The notes: a model not told the origin generated them from the letters alone. Counted from the first letter of the stretch, positions 38,501-51,604 are shown. The stretch: 64,000 nt of DNA from Gordionus sp. m RMFG-2023 (GCF_954871325.1 NC_088779.1:19904846-19968845), one strand, 5' to 3'. Translations and numbers: made by a program.

Positions 38501-38744
38501 CATAGGCATAGCCAGGGGGTGGGGGAGGGGGCATTCCCCTCCCCCCTTCATAAATTTATCACTTTTTGTGAATATCATTTTAAGCTAATAAAAAATATCC
38601 CTCTTACTTCTCTTCCCACTCCCTGACTCTCAAAAATGTATGCATATATCTTAAACAATAATTTGAAAGAAAGAATGTATAAGTTGATATATTTTTATCT
38701 ATTCATTATAATTTATACATTTTTGGAAAAAAGCATTTATCTAT

Positions 38745-39545
38745 ATTATAATTTTCCGATGTCCTCACTACGTCATCGTGACGTCATGTCATCGCTACGT
38801 CATGTCATCGGTACGTATTTATTTTTATTTGTTGATTTTATTTATTTTATACAAACAGATGAATGGATTTTCGAGAATTGATGGTGTACACATACCTAAC
38901 ATGGATTAAGAGATTTAAAAAATCGTCTTTGAATTAAACAATATTCCCTCAACTTTGTAAATATGAATGAAACTTTTTATTTCACTTAATCCTTTCTTTA
39001 TTTTTTAGATTACCTTATCAATTTTCATCTCATATTATCAATTACACATTAATGAAATCTCTACAAGATACTCAACTTGTATATTTATTTTGAACATACA
39101 ATTTTTGTCAGTACTTACATTACAATTATTTATACTCACATTTTTCTTTCATAACCAATAATTAAGAAGATAACCAAGTATATTCAAATATTTAAATATT
39201 CTTATCCTAACCTATTTAATTTCCAATCCTTATAAATAACTCTTTCTTTATTTTTTCCCCTCCCTTAATGAATTTATTTATCACTAAATTTTATTATCTC
39301 ATTCTTTTCTTTCTATCTCTATCAATATTAACCACTATTTCTCAAAACCTTATAAATTCTTTAATTTAATTTTTATAATATAATCATTTATACCCTCTTT
39401 TTTCTCCCCTTTTTTAATCTTATTTTTTAATTACCTTACAATTAATTAACCTTAATCTTAATAACATTACATTCTTTGTTATTTTTTAACTTTTAGAATA
39501 TCATAATAGGCTTGATAAGTCCCCCAAAAAAATTTTTTGATGATG
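38745..39545 (+). repeat. Inverted arm B, left copy
   Basis: Contains CCGATGTCCTCACTACGTCA, GGTGTACACATACCTAACAT and GATAAGTCCCCCAAAAAAAT. The same words are found inverted at 54310-54865. The left copy is longer. The repeated ACGTCATGTCATCG words at 38770-38812 form a short internal tandem. Confidence 0.8.
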
Positions 39546-40034
39546 GCCTTCCAACTACTAGAAATATGCATCTAATATTGACCCATCTACTGGTTTTACA
39601 TTATTTTAATGTTTGTTTAATTTCAACAATAGTTTATTTATATTTTTGCTTGATTTCTTTATTTGTCTAGGCTAACCCTAATCCCTCACATTGCTACAAA
39701 ACATTATGAATCTATTAATAAAGATAAGCAAAGAAAATAATGATGATTAAAAAAACGCCTTACCCGTTCTAGAGTTACTGGTAGACAAAATAAAGAACTA
39801 CGCTTGAAATGAACTCATCTGGAGGTTTATTTATTTTTTTTATCTCATGTTTTATATCTATGTTTATTTTATTTTCACCCAGTTCACCAAATTATACTAT
39901 CACCACCAATCCCTATGCCTCCGCCTATTTTTTAACAAATATAAACATTTAATTCTGTACTATCATTCACTTCACTAGGAGTTAATATAAATATTACTTT
40001 ATCCGATTCTCTGAGAAACTTTCATGAATATTTA

Positions 40035-40410
40035 GAGGAATGTTCAAACTTGAATATACAGTACGGCCAATTTTATCAACTTTATTAATGGAAAAATATG
40101 CAGTAGTTCTGTCGTGGCCTTTAAAACAATACTTACGACCGTTTTATGGTTGAGTTAACATTGTCGTTCATGATTTTATTTTAGAAGGGGATACCGATGC
40201 TGACATTGACAGAAATATCGTTTTGCGTGTTCAAACTTGAATGCCAATTTCATCAACTTTATTAATGGAAATATATGCAGTAGTTCTGTCGTGGCCTTTA
40301 TCACAATACTTACGACCGTTTTAAGGTTGAGTTAACATTGTCGTTCATGATTCTATTTTAGAGGGGGATACCAATTCTGACATTGACAGAAATATCGTTT
40401 TGCGTTCTTC
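40035..40410 (-). repeat. Tandem duplication of about 180 bp with coding-like minus strand
   Basis: Two copies, about 40042-40226 and 40227-40408, share GCAGTAGTTCTGTCGTGGCC, GTTGAGTTAACATTGTCGTT and GACATTGACAGAAATATCG. The minus strand reads protein-like (GHDRTTAYFSINKVDKIG in the first copy and GHDRTTAYISINKVDEI in the second; upstream DKDDMPMPWDTGKRRTQND). I do not recognise the source. It is broken and probably an element or virus-like fossil. Confidence 0.45.
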
Positions 40411-40979
40411 TTTTACCAGTATCCCAAGGCATAGGCATATCATCTTTATCAGGACGTAATGTGTTTTGTACACTGCTTTGTTAATCCGTCATCACTTTTA
40501 TCTACAACCCTAAATGATATAAAATTATACATTAATTATTTCCTCTCCAGACGACCGCCCAGATTTATTTTGTCGTTTTTTCCATCAAAAATTAAAATGC
40601 CAACAAGGATTTGCTCTTAATTTTACCAAATACATAATAAATAATCCTCATTATTTTTTAAAAAAATTATCCTAAATTTATATGTCAATAAAAAAAAATA
40701 TCCAATATATAAATAATTTGCATATAAGTTTCATTAGTGTTTAATGGTATTTTTGTAATTTAAATAGACAGCATTTTTTTTTTACTTAACATAAAAAAAA
40801 ATATATCCCTTATCAAATTATTTGACAAATAATTTCAGAAATGCAAGACATACATTAAATTTATCTGAAAAACAACAATAACCCTATATAATAAACAACA
40901 TATTTTTTAGATATAATTTTAATTGACCATATTACAAAAAAGTATAAGAGTCGGTTATTTTAATTTTATTTGTCATGAT

Positions 40980-41367
40980 TCTTTAATAAGTGGTTGCCCA
41001 GGCCTTCCCAGTTTCCCTTAATACGGAATTTACATGTCTTTTTTCCATATTAGACTAATTGGTAAATCAGATATTTCCCGTTCATGTGATGATATTAAAA
41101 ATTTAACCATCTCCGAGGCGGGAAAAAATTTTCAAAATTATAATGGGTAGGACTGGGCTTGGAACCTCAAAATTAATCTTAGCTTGCACCTGACTTGGGA
41201 ATATCTTTTACAAATTATTAAGGGTTGAGCTGGGCTTGATAAACTTTTTTTAAATTATAAGATCTTGGATGCTTCCTAATATTGTGAGCTAGAACCTGGC
41301 ATGACATCTATCGTAAAAAATGAATAAAAATCTGATTCCCCGTCATTTTTGACGGGCTTTCTACTAG
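40980..41367 (+). mobile_element. Non-autonomous Helitron, copy 2
   Basis: The 3' hairpin CCCGTCATTTTTGACGGG then CTTTCTACTAG and T; the 5' end begins TCTTTAATAAGTGG. It is a shorter version of the element at 35498-36137. Its 3' end lies about 13 bp from the inverted segment beginning AGTGAACCAAAAATG at 41380, so it separates or abuts two parts of the composite left arm. Confidence 0.78.
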
Positions 41368-41376
41368 TATATATAA

Positions 41377-42050
41377 AGAGTGAACCAAAAATGTTTTTTA
41401 AGAAATGGAATATAAGCCAAAGATAAGTCTCAAGACTAAAGTGAAATGTATTATAATTAATAATAATAGTTCCATTAAATAACTAAATAATATGTCATTG
41501 TTAACAATAAAATTATTTATTTTAATTTAGACTTCCAACTTGAGTAAGTCGTGAATAGAAATTACAAGCATTAATTATTATTTATTTATTTTTAGTAAAA
41601 TAATTTATTTTATTTATATTTAGATATTTATTATATTTTAAAGAAATGATATAATTTAATATTTTTTATTTTATAATATATTAATGAAATTTGATATCTT
41701 TTAATAAAAAATGATAAGCTGCAATGTAAGTTAAGTAATATCATTTTTGTTACAATTAATTAATGATTTTCACGCCCAAATTATAAGCAAAATTTGATTT
41801 GAATTTTAAATGATTTTTTCTTTTTTGTTAATAAACTTTTTTTATTAATTCTTTTGTAAATTTTATTTAAATAAACATTTTTTTAGTTGAAATCTTTTAT
41901 TTATATAGGTTTATTTTAATCATTTTTGTAAAATTATCTATTTTTTTAGTATATAAGAACTAGTTTATATAATTTTTTAAATATTTATATTAAACTTTTA
42001 TAAGTTATTTTACAGATCGTCTTTGTGATAATTGTCATGTTATTTTTTAA
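41377..42050 (+). repeat. Left-arm inverted segments C and D
   Basis: AGTGAACCAAAAATGTTTTT at about 41380 is inverted at about 58056, and alignment continues for about 100 bp. From 41750 to 42050 the sequence (GTTACAATTAATTAATG, ATTTTTGTAAAATTATCT) is inverted at 54055-53700. Both lie just outside the tandem arrays, so they are old flanks shared by both arms. Confidence 0.7.
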
Positions 42051-44110
42051 CATTTATGAAATCTTTGACAGAAAAGGATAATATAATTTATATTATAAAG
42101 ATATTAAATTATAAATTCAATGATGATGTTCCTTTCTAAAAATGATAATTATCATAATCTACATATTAGTTTATTTTTGACGCTAATGGGTAAAAACATA
42201 AATTGTAAATATGTTAAATTAAAATTTCAGTGTAGATGTACCCTAGATAAGTGACAATTGTCATAATCGTTATTTCTAAAGTTTTTTGAATTTTTTTGAC
42301 TGAAATAGGGAAAAATATTTAGTGTAAATATGTTAAATTAAAATTTCACCCTAGATAAGTGACAATTGTCATAATCGTTATTACTAAAGTTTTTTGAATT
42401 TTTTTGACGCAAATAGGTAAAAATATAGATTGTAAATATGTTAAATTAAAATCAGTGATAGATGAGTAACAATTGTCAAAATCTTTATTTCTACAGTTTT
42501 TTGAAATTTTTTTGACACACATAGGTAAAAATATAGATTGTAAATACGTTTAATTAAAAATTCGATGAAGATGTATCATAGATAAGTGACAATTGTCATA
42601 ATCGTTATTTCTAAAGTTTTTTGAAATTTTTTGACGCATATAGGTAAAAATTTAGATTGTAAATACGTTTAATTAAAAATTCGATGAATATGTATCATAG
42701 ATATGTGACAATTGTCATAATCGTTATTTTTTTAACTTTTTTGAATTTTTTAAAGTAAATAGGTAAAAATATATATTGTAAAGATGTTAAAATAAATTCA
42801 GTGAAGATGTACCATAGAAGAGTGACAATAAGTGATCTGCATCGTGCCTAATTTTTCAAGCCCGGCCCGAAATATTTTTTAAAAAAATTTACCGACCCAG
42901 CCCTGCCCGAATTTATTTAAATATAGAAATTAATCTTTATAATTACTCAAAATAAAAGACATATGTTATATGTAGTTTAGTTTCTATAAATAAAATCAAA
43001 TATTTTTATTGACATAAAATATTCAATATAAAATTGTTAAATTTAGATATATTTAAAAAAATATCCTAAGTCCGATCCGACCCGGTCCGAATTTTTTTTT
43101 AAATATTAGGCCCGACCCGGATGATTTTTTTAAAAAATATTAGGTCCGGCCAGAACCCGATTATTTTAAATAGAATTAGGCCCGAGACTCGGGCCGGGCC
43201 TAAATTTGCAGATCTCTAGTGACAATTGTCATAAACGTTATTTTTAACTTTTTTGAATATTTTTGAAGCAAATGGGTTAAAATATATATTGTAAACATGT
43301 TAAATTAAAAATTTTGTCATAATCGTTATTTTTGAACTTTTTTGAAGCAAATGGGTAAAAATATATATATTGTAAACATGTTAAATTAAAATTTCAGTGA
43401 AGATGTACCATAGAAAGTGACAATTGTCATAATCGTTATTTTTGAACTTTTTTGAATTTTTTTAAAGTAAATCGATAAAATATATATTTTAAAAGTGTTA
43501 AATTAAATTTCAGTGAATATGTACCATAGAAAAGTTAGAATTGTTATAATCGTTATTTGGAACTTTTTTGAATTTTTTCAAAGAAAATAAGTAAAAATAT
43601 ATATTATAAACATGTTTGTTGTAGCTGTTGAAAAAAAGAAGAAATAAATTTAATTTAATACATCAAATGTCAGTTATTTTCTGACAGGGGAATTAAGTTT
43701 TCCTGGTGGATAGGGGGAAAACGTGATCATCACATGGTTGGTTTTTAAGGAGTCCTTTGTTAGCTATTTTGGAGTGAAGATATTGGATTAATTGGAGAAG
43801 ATGTCAGCTGGGAGGAACAAATAATGGACCTGTGGAGATGAAGAATATATGAAACTGGTAATTATTATTTATAATCTTTATATTTTTTTAATGGATAGAT
43901 AAATATAATTATGAATAAATATGGATCGTTTTAATGTTATATTAAAATTTCAGTGAAGATGACCATAAAAAAGTGTCAATTGTCATAATCATTATTTGTG
44001 AACCTTTTTGGAAATTTTTAAAGCAAACTTGTAAATATATATATTGTAAACATGTTAAATTAAAATTTCAGTTAATCGTTATTTAAAATATTTTTGAATT
44101 TTTTTACCCA
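42050..44110 (+). repeat. Left tandem array with TGACAATTGTCA palindrome
   Basis: About a dozen diverged units of roughly 110-120 bp. A typical unit runs GTACCATAGAAAAGTGACAA through TTGTCATAATCGTTATTT, an A/T tract, GGGTAAAAATATATATTG and TTAAATTAAAATTTCAGTG. Most carry the 12-bp palindrome TGACAATTGTCA (for example near 42253, 42362, 42587, 42707, 43219 and 43419). A MITE interrupts one unit at 42829-43217. A non-array patch of about 280 bp lies near 43617-43920. Confidence 0.85.
42829..43217. mobile_element. 389-bp hAT-type MITE inserted in an array unit
   Basis: AGTGACAA is duplicated exactly (42821-42828 and 43218-43225), and the duplicated bases belong to the array palindrome. Ends TAAGTGATCTGCATC and TGCAGATCTCT are inverted. 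The interior alternates GCCCGGCCCGA-like words with A/T runs, as in the MITE at 29211. It inserted after the array had formed. Confidence 0.82.
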
Positions 44111-44922
44111 AATAATCTGGTTTTTAGCCCACGCCCTTCTATCAAATTGGGCTGGCTAGCTAAATCATTTAAAAACTGCTAACGGACCTTTGAAAAATTT
44201 TAACAATGGGCAGGCTAATAAACAACTTTTATTTGTTATTTAAAATTTATTAGGTAAACATTAAAAAATATATTCTTCATAACTTTTTTTTAAATACCAG
44301 ATTATCGATAACTGTTGTGGATGTTATCGTCGGAAAAATTAATGAGATAAAAAAAAACTTGTTGGATTTGATTTGAAATTATAGGGTCGAAGTATTTCGT
44401 CCTATAATTGATCAAATTATAAACATCAGAACGGTTTTCTGCAAAATAGAGTTTATTTTGAATGTGCAATATTATCCTAGGCATTTTGATAAAAATAATA
44501 GTAAAGGTATTTCTGAAAAGGCCTTGGAAAAAGTGACACAACAAATATATTGAATGTTAAATCATGTAACGAATTGTGTTCATTTGCCTGTGAATTCAAA
44601 GATTTAATAGCAGAATTAAATGAAACGCGATGATATCGTATGAGCAGGTGAGGAGTCTAATGAAAAAGTAGAATAAGATAATAACTCAGAATGTGAATTG
44701 TGATAATAATGTAACAATTGTTTAATATACCTGTATGAAATTCTTAAAAGATACAATATGCACACAAGTGCATACACTAATTTATTTTTCACATATAAAT
44801 ACATTTCTTTATCATTTACTCAAGTTAATTGCGAGAGAACATTTAATAAAATATAAAAAATAGGCTGAGAAATAATATAGACGAAGAAAAATTAGGATCG
44901 TTTTTAATGTTAGTTGTATGAG
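44111..44922. other. Core of the composite element, left part
   Basis: About 0.8 kb between the left array and the nested hAT. AT-rich, with no protein I recognise on either strand. Confidence 0.4.
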
Positions 44923-46591
44923 CAGTGGCGTAGGCATGGGGGGAGGGGGGGTTAAGGGTTCAACCCCCCCCCCCCCCCATGAGAAATTAAAAAATAATTT
45001 TTTTTTTAAAATTTTTTAATTTTAATTTGATAAATTCTTAATAAACGCTTAATTTTTATGTTTTAAATTTATTATAAATAATAATAGATATACACATTTG
45101 ATTATTTTTATATTTATTTTGGGTTTGCAGCTATTTCACACCAGGGAGTTATTTATTCAAACGTATTATGATATTGACTCAAAAAATCAAAAAAAAAAAA
45201 CTAAAAAGATTTTGTCCCACCAGATTCATCGAAAGACAAGAGTCGGTGAAACTCTTTATTGAAATATATGATGTTGTCTTTGCAGCACTAGAATTTTATA
45301 TATCAAGCAAGGAAAAAGATTCAGCAGATGCCGAAAATCTTTTGCAGGCTATTATTAAGCTACAGTTTTTAATTTTAATTCAATGTGTTTATTTTTTATT
45401 TAATTATACATATGATTTTAGCAAAATGCTACATAAAATTGATTTGGATTTAGAGCAAAGGATATTGTTGAAATATTAACAAATATCAGAGAGAATGTGG
45501 ATGAAAAATTTCATGATATATATGAAAAAGTAAAGGAGATTGCTAATATGTTTGGAATTGAAATTTTTAAACCTAGAGTAGTCTCTAGACAATCCAATCG
45601 ATCAAATATTGATGCATCTACGATTGAGGATTTTTATAAAATAAACATTTTTATTCCCCTTATTGTTACATTTTTAAGTCAATTAAAAGAAAGATTTATT
45701 AGTCATAATTATATTTTAAAAAGCTTTTATTTTCTTTTGCCGGTTGAGTCTAAACGGTTGATTACACTTGAAACACGAGAGGATATTAAAAAAATCTCAG
45801 AGTTTTATGCTGATGATTTAGTAGGTTCAGATAAGTTACTTTGTGATGTCGAATTTTGGTATAAAAATCTTGACAGAATAGGGTATTCTTTGAGATCAAA
45901 AAATGCTCTGCAGACCCTTTCCATGTGTAATTTCATTTTAGATTCCCTGCCTAATATCAAAACATTATTAATTATTTTAGCTACCTTGTCAATTAGTACC
46001 TGAACTAATGAAAGGTCTTTTTCAACTTTAAAAAGGTTAAAAACCTATTTAAGAAACACAACCGGTGAAAAACGTTTAAATGGATTAACCCTATTGAATA
46101 GTTATAAGGAGATTATTTTAGATAAATATTTGATTCTAGATGAATTAGCAAAATCTCAGAGAAAAGTAGATCTCTCATTTTAAATTCAAATCAAAAAATA
46201 GCAATAAAATTTTATTAGTTTTAATATATAATCAATTTTTTTTTGTAAAAAAAGTATTATTTATAAGATAATACCATCATATTTTTTTAAATACTTTATA
46301 TAATTGTAAAAAATTACTTTTTTTAAAATAGAGTCTTTATACATTATAATTTTTAATATTAAAATCTGTATTATATAAAATATCAACATTTTGAAAATAT
46401 TTTAATTAATAAAATTACATACATGATTAAATAAAGGAATGTAAAATATTTAATAAAATACCTTAAAATTTTGTTATATGAAAATATAAAACAATTTTAA
46501 CAAATCCAAAAATATAAGCAATTAAGTGTTCAAAAAAATGAAATTTTTTTCACCCCCCCCCCTCCATGATAAAATCCTGACTACGCCACTG
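44923..46591 (+). mobile_element. ZMYM1-like hAT element with perfect TSD
   Basis: Ends CAGTGGCGTAGGCATGGGG and CTGACTACGCCACTG are inverted, each followed inward by G or C runs. TGTATGAG is duplicated exactly on both sides (44915-44922 and 46592-46599). Size 1669 bp, so it is internally deleted relative to full elements of this kind. The exact TSD indicates a comparatively recent insertion into the composite core. Confidence 0.93.
45168..46183 (+). pseudogene. Internally deleted hAT transposase (ZMYM1/DUF4371 type)
   Basis: The frames 45168-45479 and 45497-46003, plus a tail to 46183, encode the C-terminal half of a transposase of the kind domesticated in ZMYM1. RFCPTRFIERQESVKLFIEI opens the recognisable part. 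The dimerisation motif near 46010-46110 reads TNERSFSTLKRLKTYLRN followed by GEKRLNGLTLLNSY. The TTF-type finger and the N-terminal catalytic part are missing. A frame change near 45480 and a stop near 46003 interrupt it. It is not able to act on its own. Confidence 0.75.
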
Positions 46592-46599
46592 TGTATGAG

Positions 46600-47285
46600 A
46601 ACTTTTAGTGGAGATTGAACTAAAAGATATTCTTGTTTATTTGCGCAAAGGTTCAAAATGAGATTTATCAACGTAAAAATTATATATTATCTTAATTCTT
46701 TTATTTAAAAATCATGTAATACATATAAAAAAAAAACATTTAAAAATAAATAAATATTGTTATTTTAAAATTTTTTAAATGGTATTTTAAAAAAAATAGG
46801 AACGCTTTCGAACACAAAAAATTTGGATTCATTTTGCATGATAATAACAAATAATATGAGTAAATAATAAAAAAAATTTTTTTATATTATCATAAATATT
46901 TTGATCATAATTTAAATAGAATATTTTTTTATGCTTTACTAAATTATGAAATTTTTAGTAAGGGTGTAGCGTTGAGACTGAACCATTTATTAAAATAAGA
47001 ATTTTTTTTTTTAAAATTTAAAAAAAACTTACTGGTGCCATCGAGGCGCTATAATCATTGAAATTTAAGACTAAATATATAAATAATACATTTTAAATTG
47101 AAATAATTTAAAGAACCAAAAAATCTTGCTATTGTTACAAATTTTAAATAACAATGGGAGAGAGAGACGGGGGAGGGGATGGTCATTTATTTTCTATTTT
47201 AATCTTTATTTTTCAGATCTTTTCTCAATTTTTTTCTTCTCAATTTTCATTTAATTTTTTTAGTATAACCTAGCAATAATTAATT
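46600..47285. other. Core of the composite element, middle part
   Basis: About 0.7 kb, AT-rich; no recognised coding sequence. It leads directly into the MULE transposase remnant. Confidence 0.35.
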
Positions 47286-48200
47286 TTGATAGATAAATTT
47301 ATAAGTGAGTTCTCATGGCATATTATATTAATATGGGTGGAAATTTTATGTCCCCAAAAAATTTTCTGCAATTATCTATCAGTACCCACCCCTTTCCCCC
47401 CAAAAAAACACAGCAAAAAAATATTTGAAATAATATTATCTAAATGTCAAGAAAGGGATTTATTCCCTGATCCATTATATATATACATGGATTTCGAAAA
47501 ATTTGCTATGAGCGAGGTTAAAACTGTCATTGGTATGATCATTAATATGTTAAATTATTTATATTTGTTTTTTCAATTAGGGGATCATATTATAATCAGA
47601 GGATGATTTACCATTTGTGTCAAAGTACCCATAGAAAACTACAAAAGCTAGGTCTGGAAAGCCAATACAGAACCGATGAAGCCCTAAGCTTCTTTTGTGG
47701 CATGAGGGACGGCTTAGCATTTGTTCCTTTATGTGATATGGGCAATGCAATGGCATTCCTGAGATCCGTTACTCCGACCAATGGTAAAGATATTCTTGAA
47801 TATTTCGATAAAAATTACATCAATGGAGTCAAGGGAGGTCACAAGAGGCACTTCTCAATCCCAGACACGTCGAATTGGGCCTCGATTCCCTCCAGAAACT
47901 TGGAACGTGAATGAGAGCACCCTATCTGATGAAGAACCACAAATAATCAATGCGAAGGCTGGCATCATTTTTCATATCTGGTTGGGAATAAACGCCCATC
48001 AATTTGTGTATTGATTAATAAAATTAAATGCGAGGTTGCTGCCGATTTGAACGATGGCGTGTAGGTAGTTGGACACCAAAATAAAATCGCAGAGTTATAA
48101 TACCCAGATTCGGTTAAAGAAACTTTGCGAGGAATACCGTGATAGGGTGCAAAGCCTTCCAGATTAGATTTTATGAGGGCGATTTTCACTTTTATTTGAT
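47286..48200 (+). pseudogene. Decayed MULE (Mutator-like) transposase
   Basis: Blocks match the MULE transposase domain found with FLYWCH fingers: ILSKCQERDLFPDPLYIYMD with FEKFAMSEVKTVIG (about 47425-47530), IIRG followed by YHLCQSTHRKLQKLGLESQY with FFCGMRDGLAFVPL (about 47590-47730), RFPPETWNVNES in another frame (about 47888-47920), and a C-terminal KIKCEVAADLNDG segment (about 48018-48060). The HLCQSTHRK helix and DFE acidic residue are typical. Frame changes and stops break it. It lies between the two inverted arrays, which fits a source transposase for the composite element, though that is inference. Confidence 0.78.
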
Positions 48201-49261
48201 GTCAACCGATATAATTATCATTCTAAATTATTAAATTTGTGTATACATAATGATTTTTCAATTAAATAAACAGATCTTATTGCAAATTTTGTCAAATTTA
48301 GTCTACTTAATATAGTAATTAAGGATGGATATTGTATTTATTACTATAGCAAATAATTTTTACGAAAATTAGTAATACATGGGTTATTTTACTGGGGTAT
48401 TTTTTTGTCCCAGTACCAATTTGAACATCAGCATTTTTTATGGAGGGTATATGAGTAATCTTTAAGTAATGAATTGGGGCCTAAAAAAATTTATTATTAA
48501 ATTATATTTCTATAATAATTTTTTCTAAAATACTAATTTGCCTATACTTTATTAAATCCAAATAAAAATATGCCGATATTATTAGGTCCCAACAGGAGGT
48601 TTTTATTCCGAGGTTTTTTCGGGGGTTTTTTCCGGGATTCGATATTTTATTATATGAAATTAAAAATAATATTGACATTATAGGGGAAATGTGCCATGAC
48701 TATGTTTTGGCCTTTTTGAAAAAAAATTATTAAAAGAGGAAAAGATTTGTTTTGACTTTTAAAGAAAACATGGTACGTCTGATCAATTGCGAGAAAAAAT
48801 TTTTTTGAGGAAGAATTAGGAAAATCGATTTTGCGAAAAAAGGTTTAATTAACCCCCCCCCCCCCCTCAAATTTATTCTTAAATACTTTATATAAATAAT
48901 AACAAATTCAGTATCGTTTTGTATTATTTTTTAAAGTAAATACATGTTCGCATTTTTTAGATGTGGCGATTAAGTGTGTGAACCTCGGGTCTTTTCCAGA
49001 GGCTCGTGATCAGAGCTGGTTTAGTCAATTTTTAGACCCAAACCACGGGTCTGGGGGGTACACAACTAACCAATTAACAAAACTTAATCTTTTTTTTTTA
49101 TTTAAATAGTTTTCAAATCAAGAAATTTATTTATACATGTAGATTTGAAAATCAATCTCCTTACCCTCAAATTTAAATGGTTATGTAATTAAAAAGTGTG
49201 CTCTCCTCCTCGCCTAATAAGATAAACGGGCGTAGGCTAAAAGTCACCTCGTTTTAACAAA
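48201..49261. other. Core of the composite element, right part
   Basis: No gene recognised. A poly-C run at about 48848 and CTCGGGTC / ACGGGTCTGG words at 48983-49055 look like worn MITE sequence. Confidence 0.4.
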
Positions 49262-50670
49262 AAAGTTCAAAAATAACGATTATGACAATTGTCACTTTTC
49301 TGTGGTATCTTTACTAAAATTTTAATTTAACATGTTTACAATATATATATTTACCAGTTTTTAAAAAATTCAAAAAAGTTCAAAAATAACGATCATGACA
49401 ATTGTCACTTTTCTATGGTATATCTTCACTGAAATTTTAATTTAACATTTTTATAATATATATTTTTACCGATTTACTTTAAAAAAATTCAAAAAAGTTC
49501 AAAAATAACGATTATGACAATTGTCACTTTTATGGTATATCTTCAAATTTTAATTTTACATATTTACAATATATATTTTTACCTATTTACTTAAAAAAAA
49601 TTCAAAAATGTACGATTATGACAAATGCCACTTTCCTACATTTTCATGAAATTTAAATTTGACATTTTTACAATATATTTTAACCCATTTGGGTCAAAAA
49701 ATTTCAAAAAACTTTAAAAATAACAATTATGACAATTGTCACTTTTATATGCTACATCTTCATGAAATTTTAATTTAACATGTTTACAATATATATTTTT
49801 ACCCATTTACTTTAAAAATATTCAAAAAAGTTCAAAAATAACGATTAAGACAATTGTCACTTTCTATGGTACATCTTCACTGAAATTTTAATTTAACATA
49901 TTTGCAATATATATTTTTACCTATTTACTTTAAAAAAAGTTCAAAAATAACGATTATGACATTTGTCACTTTTCTATGGTATATCTTCACTGAAATTTTA
50001 ATTTAACATTTTTACAATATATATTTTTACAGATTTACTTTAAAAAAATTCAAAAAAGTTCAAAAATAACGATTATGACAATTGTCACTTTTCTATGGTA
50101 TATCTTCACTGAAATTTTAATTTAACATTATTACAATATATATTTTTACCGATTTACTTAAAAAAATTCAAAAAAGTTCAAAAATAACGATTATGACAAT
50201 TGTCACTTTCTATGGTATATCTTCACTGAAATTTTAATTTTACATATTTACAATATATATTTTTACCTATTTACTTTAAAAAAGTTCAAAAATAACGATT
50301 ATGACAATTGTCACTTTCTATGGCACATCTTCATTGAAATTTTAATTTAACATGTTTACAATATATATTTTTACCCATTTGCTTTAAAAAAATTCAAAAA
50401 ACTTAAAAAATAACGATTATGACAATTGTCACAATGGTACATATTCACTGAATCTTTAATTAAACGTATTTACAGCCTATATTTTTACTTATTTGCGTCA
50501 AAAAATTTCAAAAAACTTTAGAAATAACGATTATGACAATTGTCACTTATCTAGAGGAAATCTTCACTGAAATTTTAATTTAACATATCTATATTTTTAC
50601 CCATTAATGTCAAAAATAAACTAATATGTTTTAATACAGATTATGATATTTGTCATTTTTACAAAGGAAC
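49262..50670 (-). repeat. Right tandem array, inverse of the left array
   Basis: About twelve or thirteen units, roughly 115-120 bp each, in reverse orientation to the left array: CAAAAATAACGATTATGACA then ATTGTCACTTTTCTATGG, TATCTTCACTGAAATTTTAA and TTTACAATATATATTTTTAC. The palindrome TGACAATTGTCA is exact in most (49283, 49397, 49517, 50077 and others). Units here are more regular than on the left. Confidence 0.9.
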
Positions 50671-50687
50671 ATCATCATTGAAATTAT

Positions 50688-51006
50688 TGTAGCATAATAT
50701 ATTATTTAATTTAATCGATATTACTTTTTACACTTACAAAAATATTCACTAAATAATACATTATTGTATTTTTATATACGAAGCCTTTAGCCACAATTGA
50801 TTGACCATAAATTGATTTATGATAGATATATTTATCCAGATTTTGTGTAAAGAACATATAATTTTTACGTTAAAAAAATAAACGATTTTCTTTATATGAT
50901 AAATAATTTTGTTCATTATGTTTTATTAATAAATAAAGAAACTAAACTTTCAGATTCTTATTCTACTACTTATTCTTTTTAGCGCGAAAATTCTTTATTT
51001 GCGTCA
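50688..51006 (+). repeat. 5' LTR
   Basis: Starts TGTAGCATAATATATT and ends TTTATTTGCGTCA. The opposite LTR is at 53384-53694. Short conserved words such as GAAGCCTTTAGCCACAATTG and TTCTTTTTAGCGCGA occur in both. Confidence 0.9.
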
Positions 51007-51572
51007 TGGTGGAGGATGGAAATAATAACATAAAAGTCTTACTCAAAACCCTTGACCTAAAATTTATTGCCGAAAACATAACTGATGAACCCACTAAGAA
51101 ATATAAACTGTTCGAGACAATAAATAAAGATTTGTCGGTGAGTATAATGGATTCGATTGATAATTTATCTTATGAGCAAATGAAGGATTTAATACAAAAA
51201 AAAGTTGAAAAGAATAAAAATTACGCGTATAATGGAAGTTTTTAGTGCTAAACCAGATAGATTAGAGTCATCCAGAGAATATCTGGATAGGCTGAAAGCG
51301 TGCGAATCTGGCCTTAATTCAGAATTGATAGCGGTTCAATTCATTATTAATTGTCACAATGAAAGATTGAAAACAAGATTGATAGAAGAAAACACGACAG
51401 ACTTGATTATCATTGAGGAGATTGTTGTCAAATGGTAATCATTGGATATTAATAATAAAAAGTCCTTCATTGAAAAAGAAACATGGAGAAAAGATGACAG
51501 ATATGGTGCACAATGCTATACGACATGGAATGAAAACAAATATAATGGTAGGACCAACAACAACAACAACAA

Positions 51573-51604
<32 letters not shown>

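Noticed and set aside
49262-50670. CRISPR array
   Set aside because: Unit length of about 115-120 bp has no short constant repeat alternating with unique spacers; the whole unit is repeated, with an inverted partner array and eukaryotic context.
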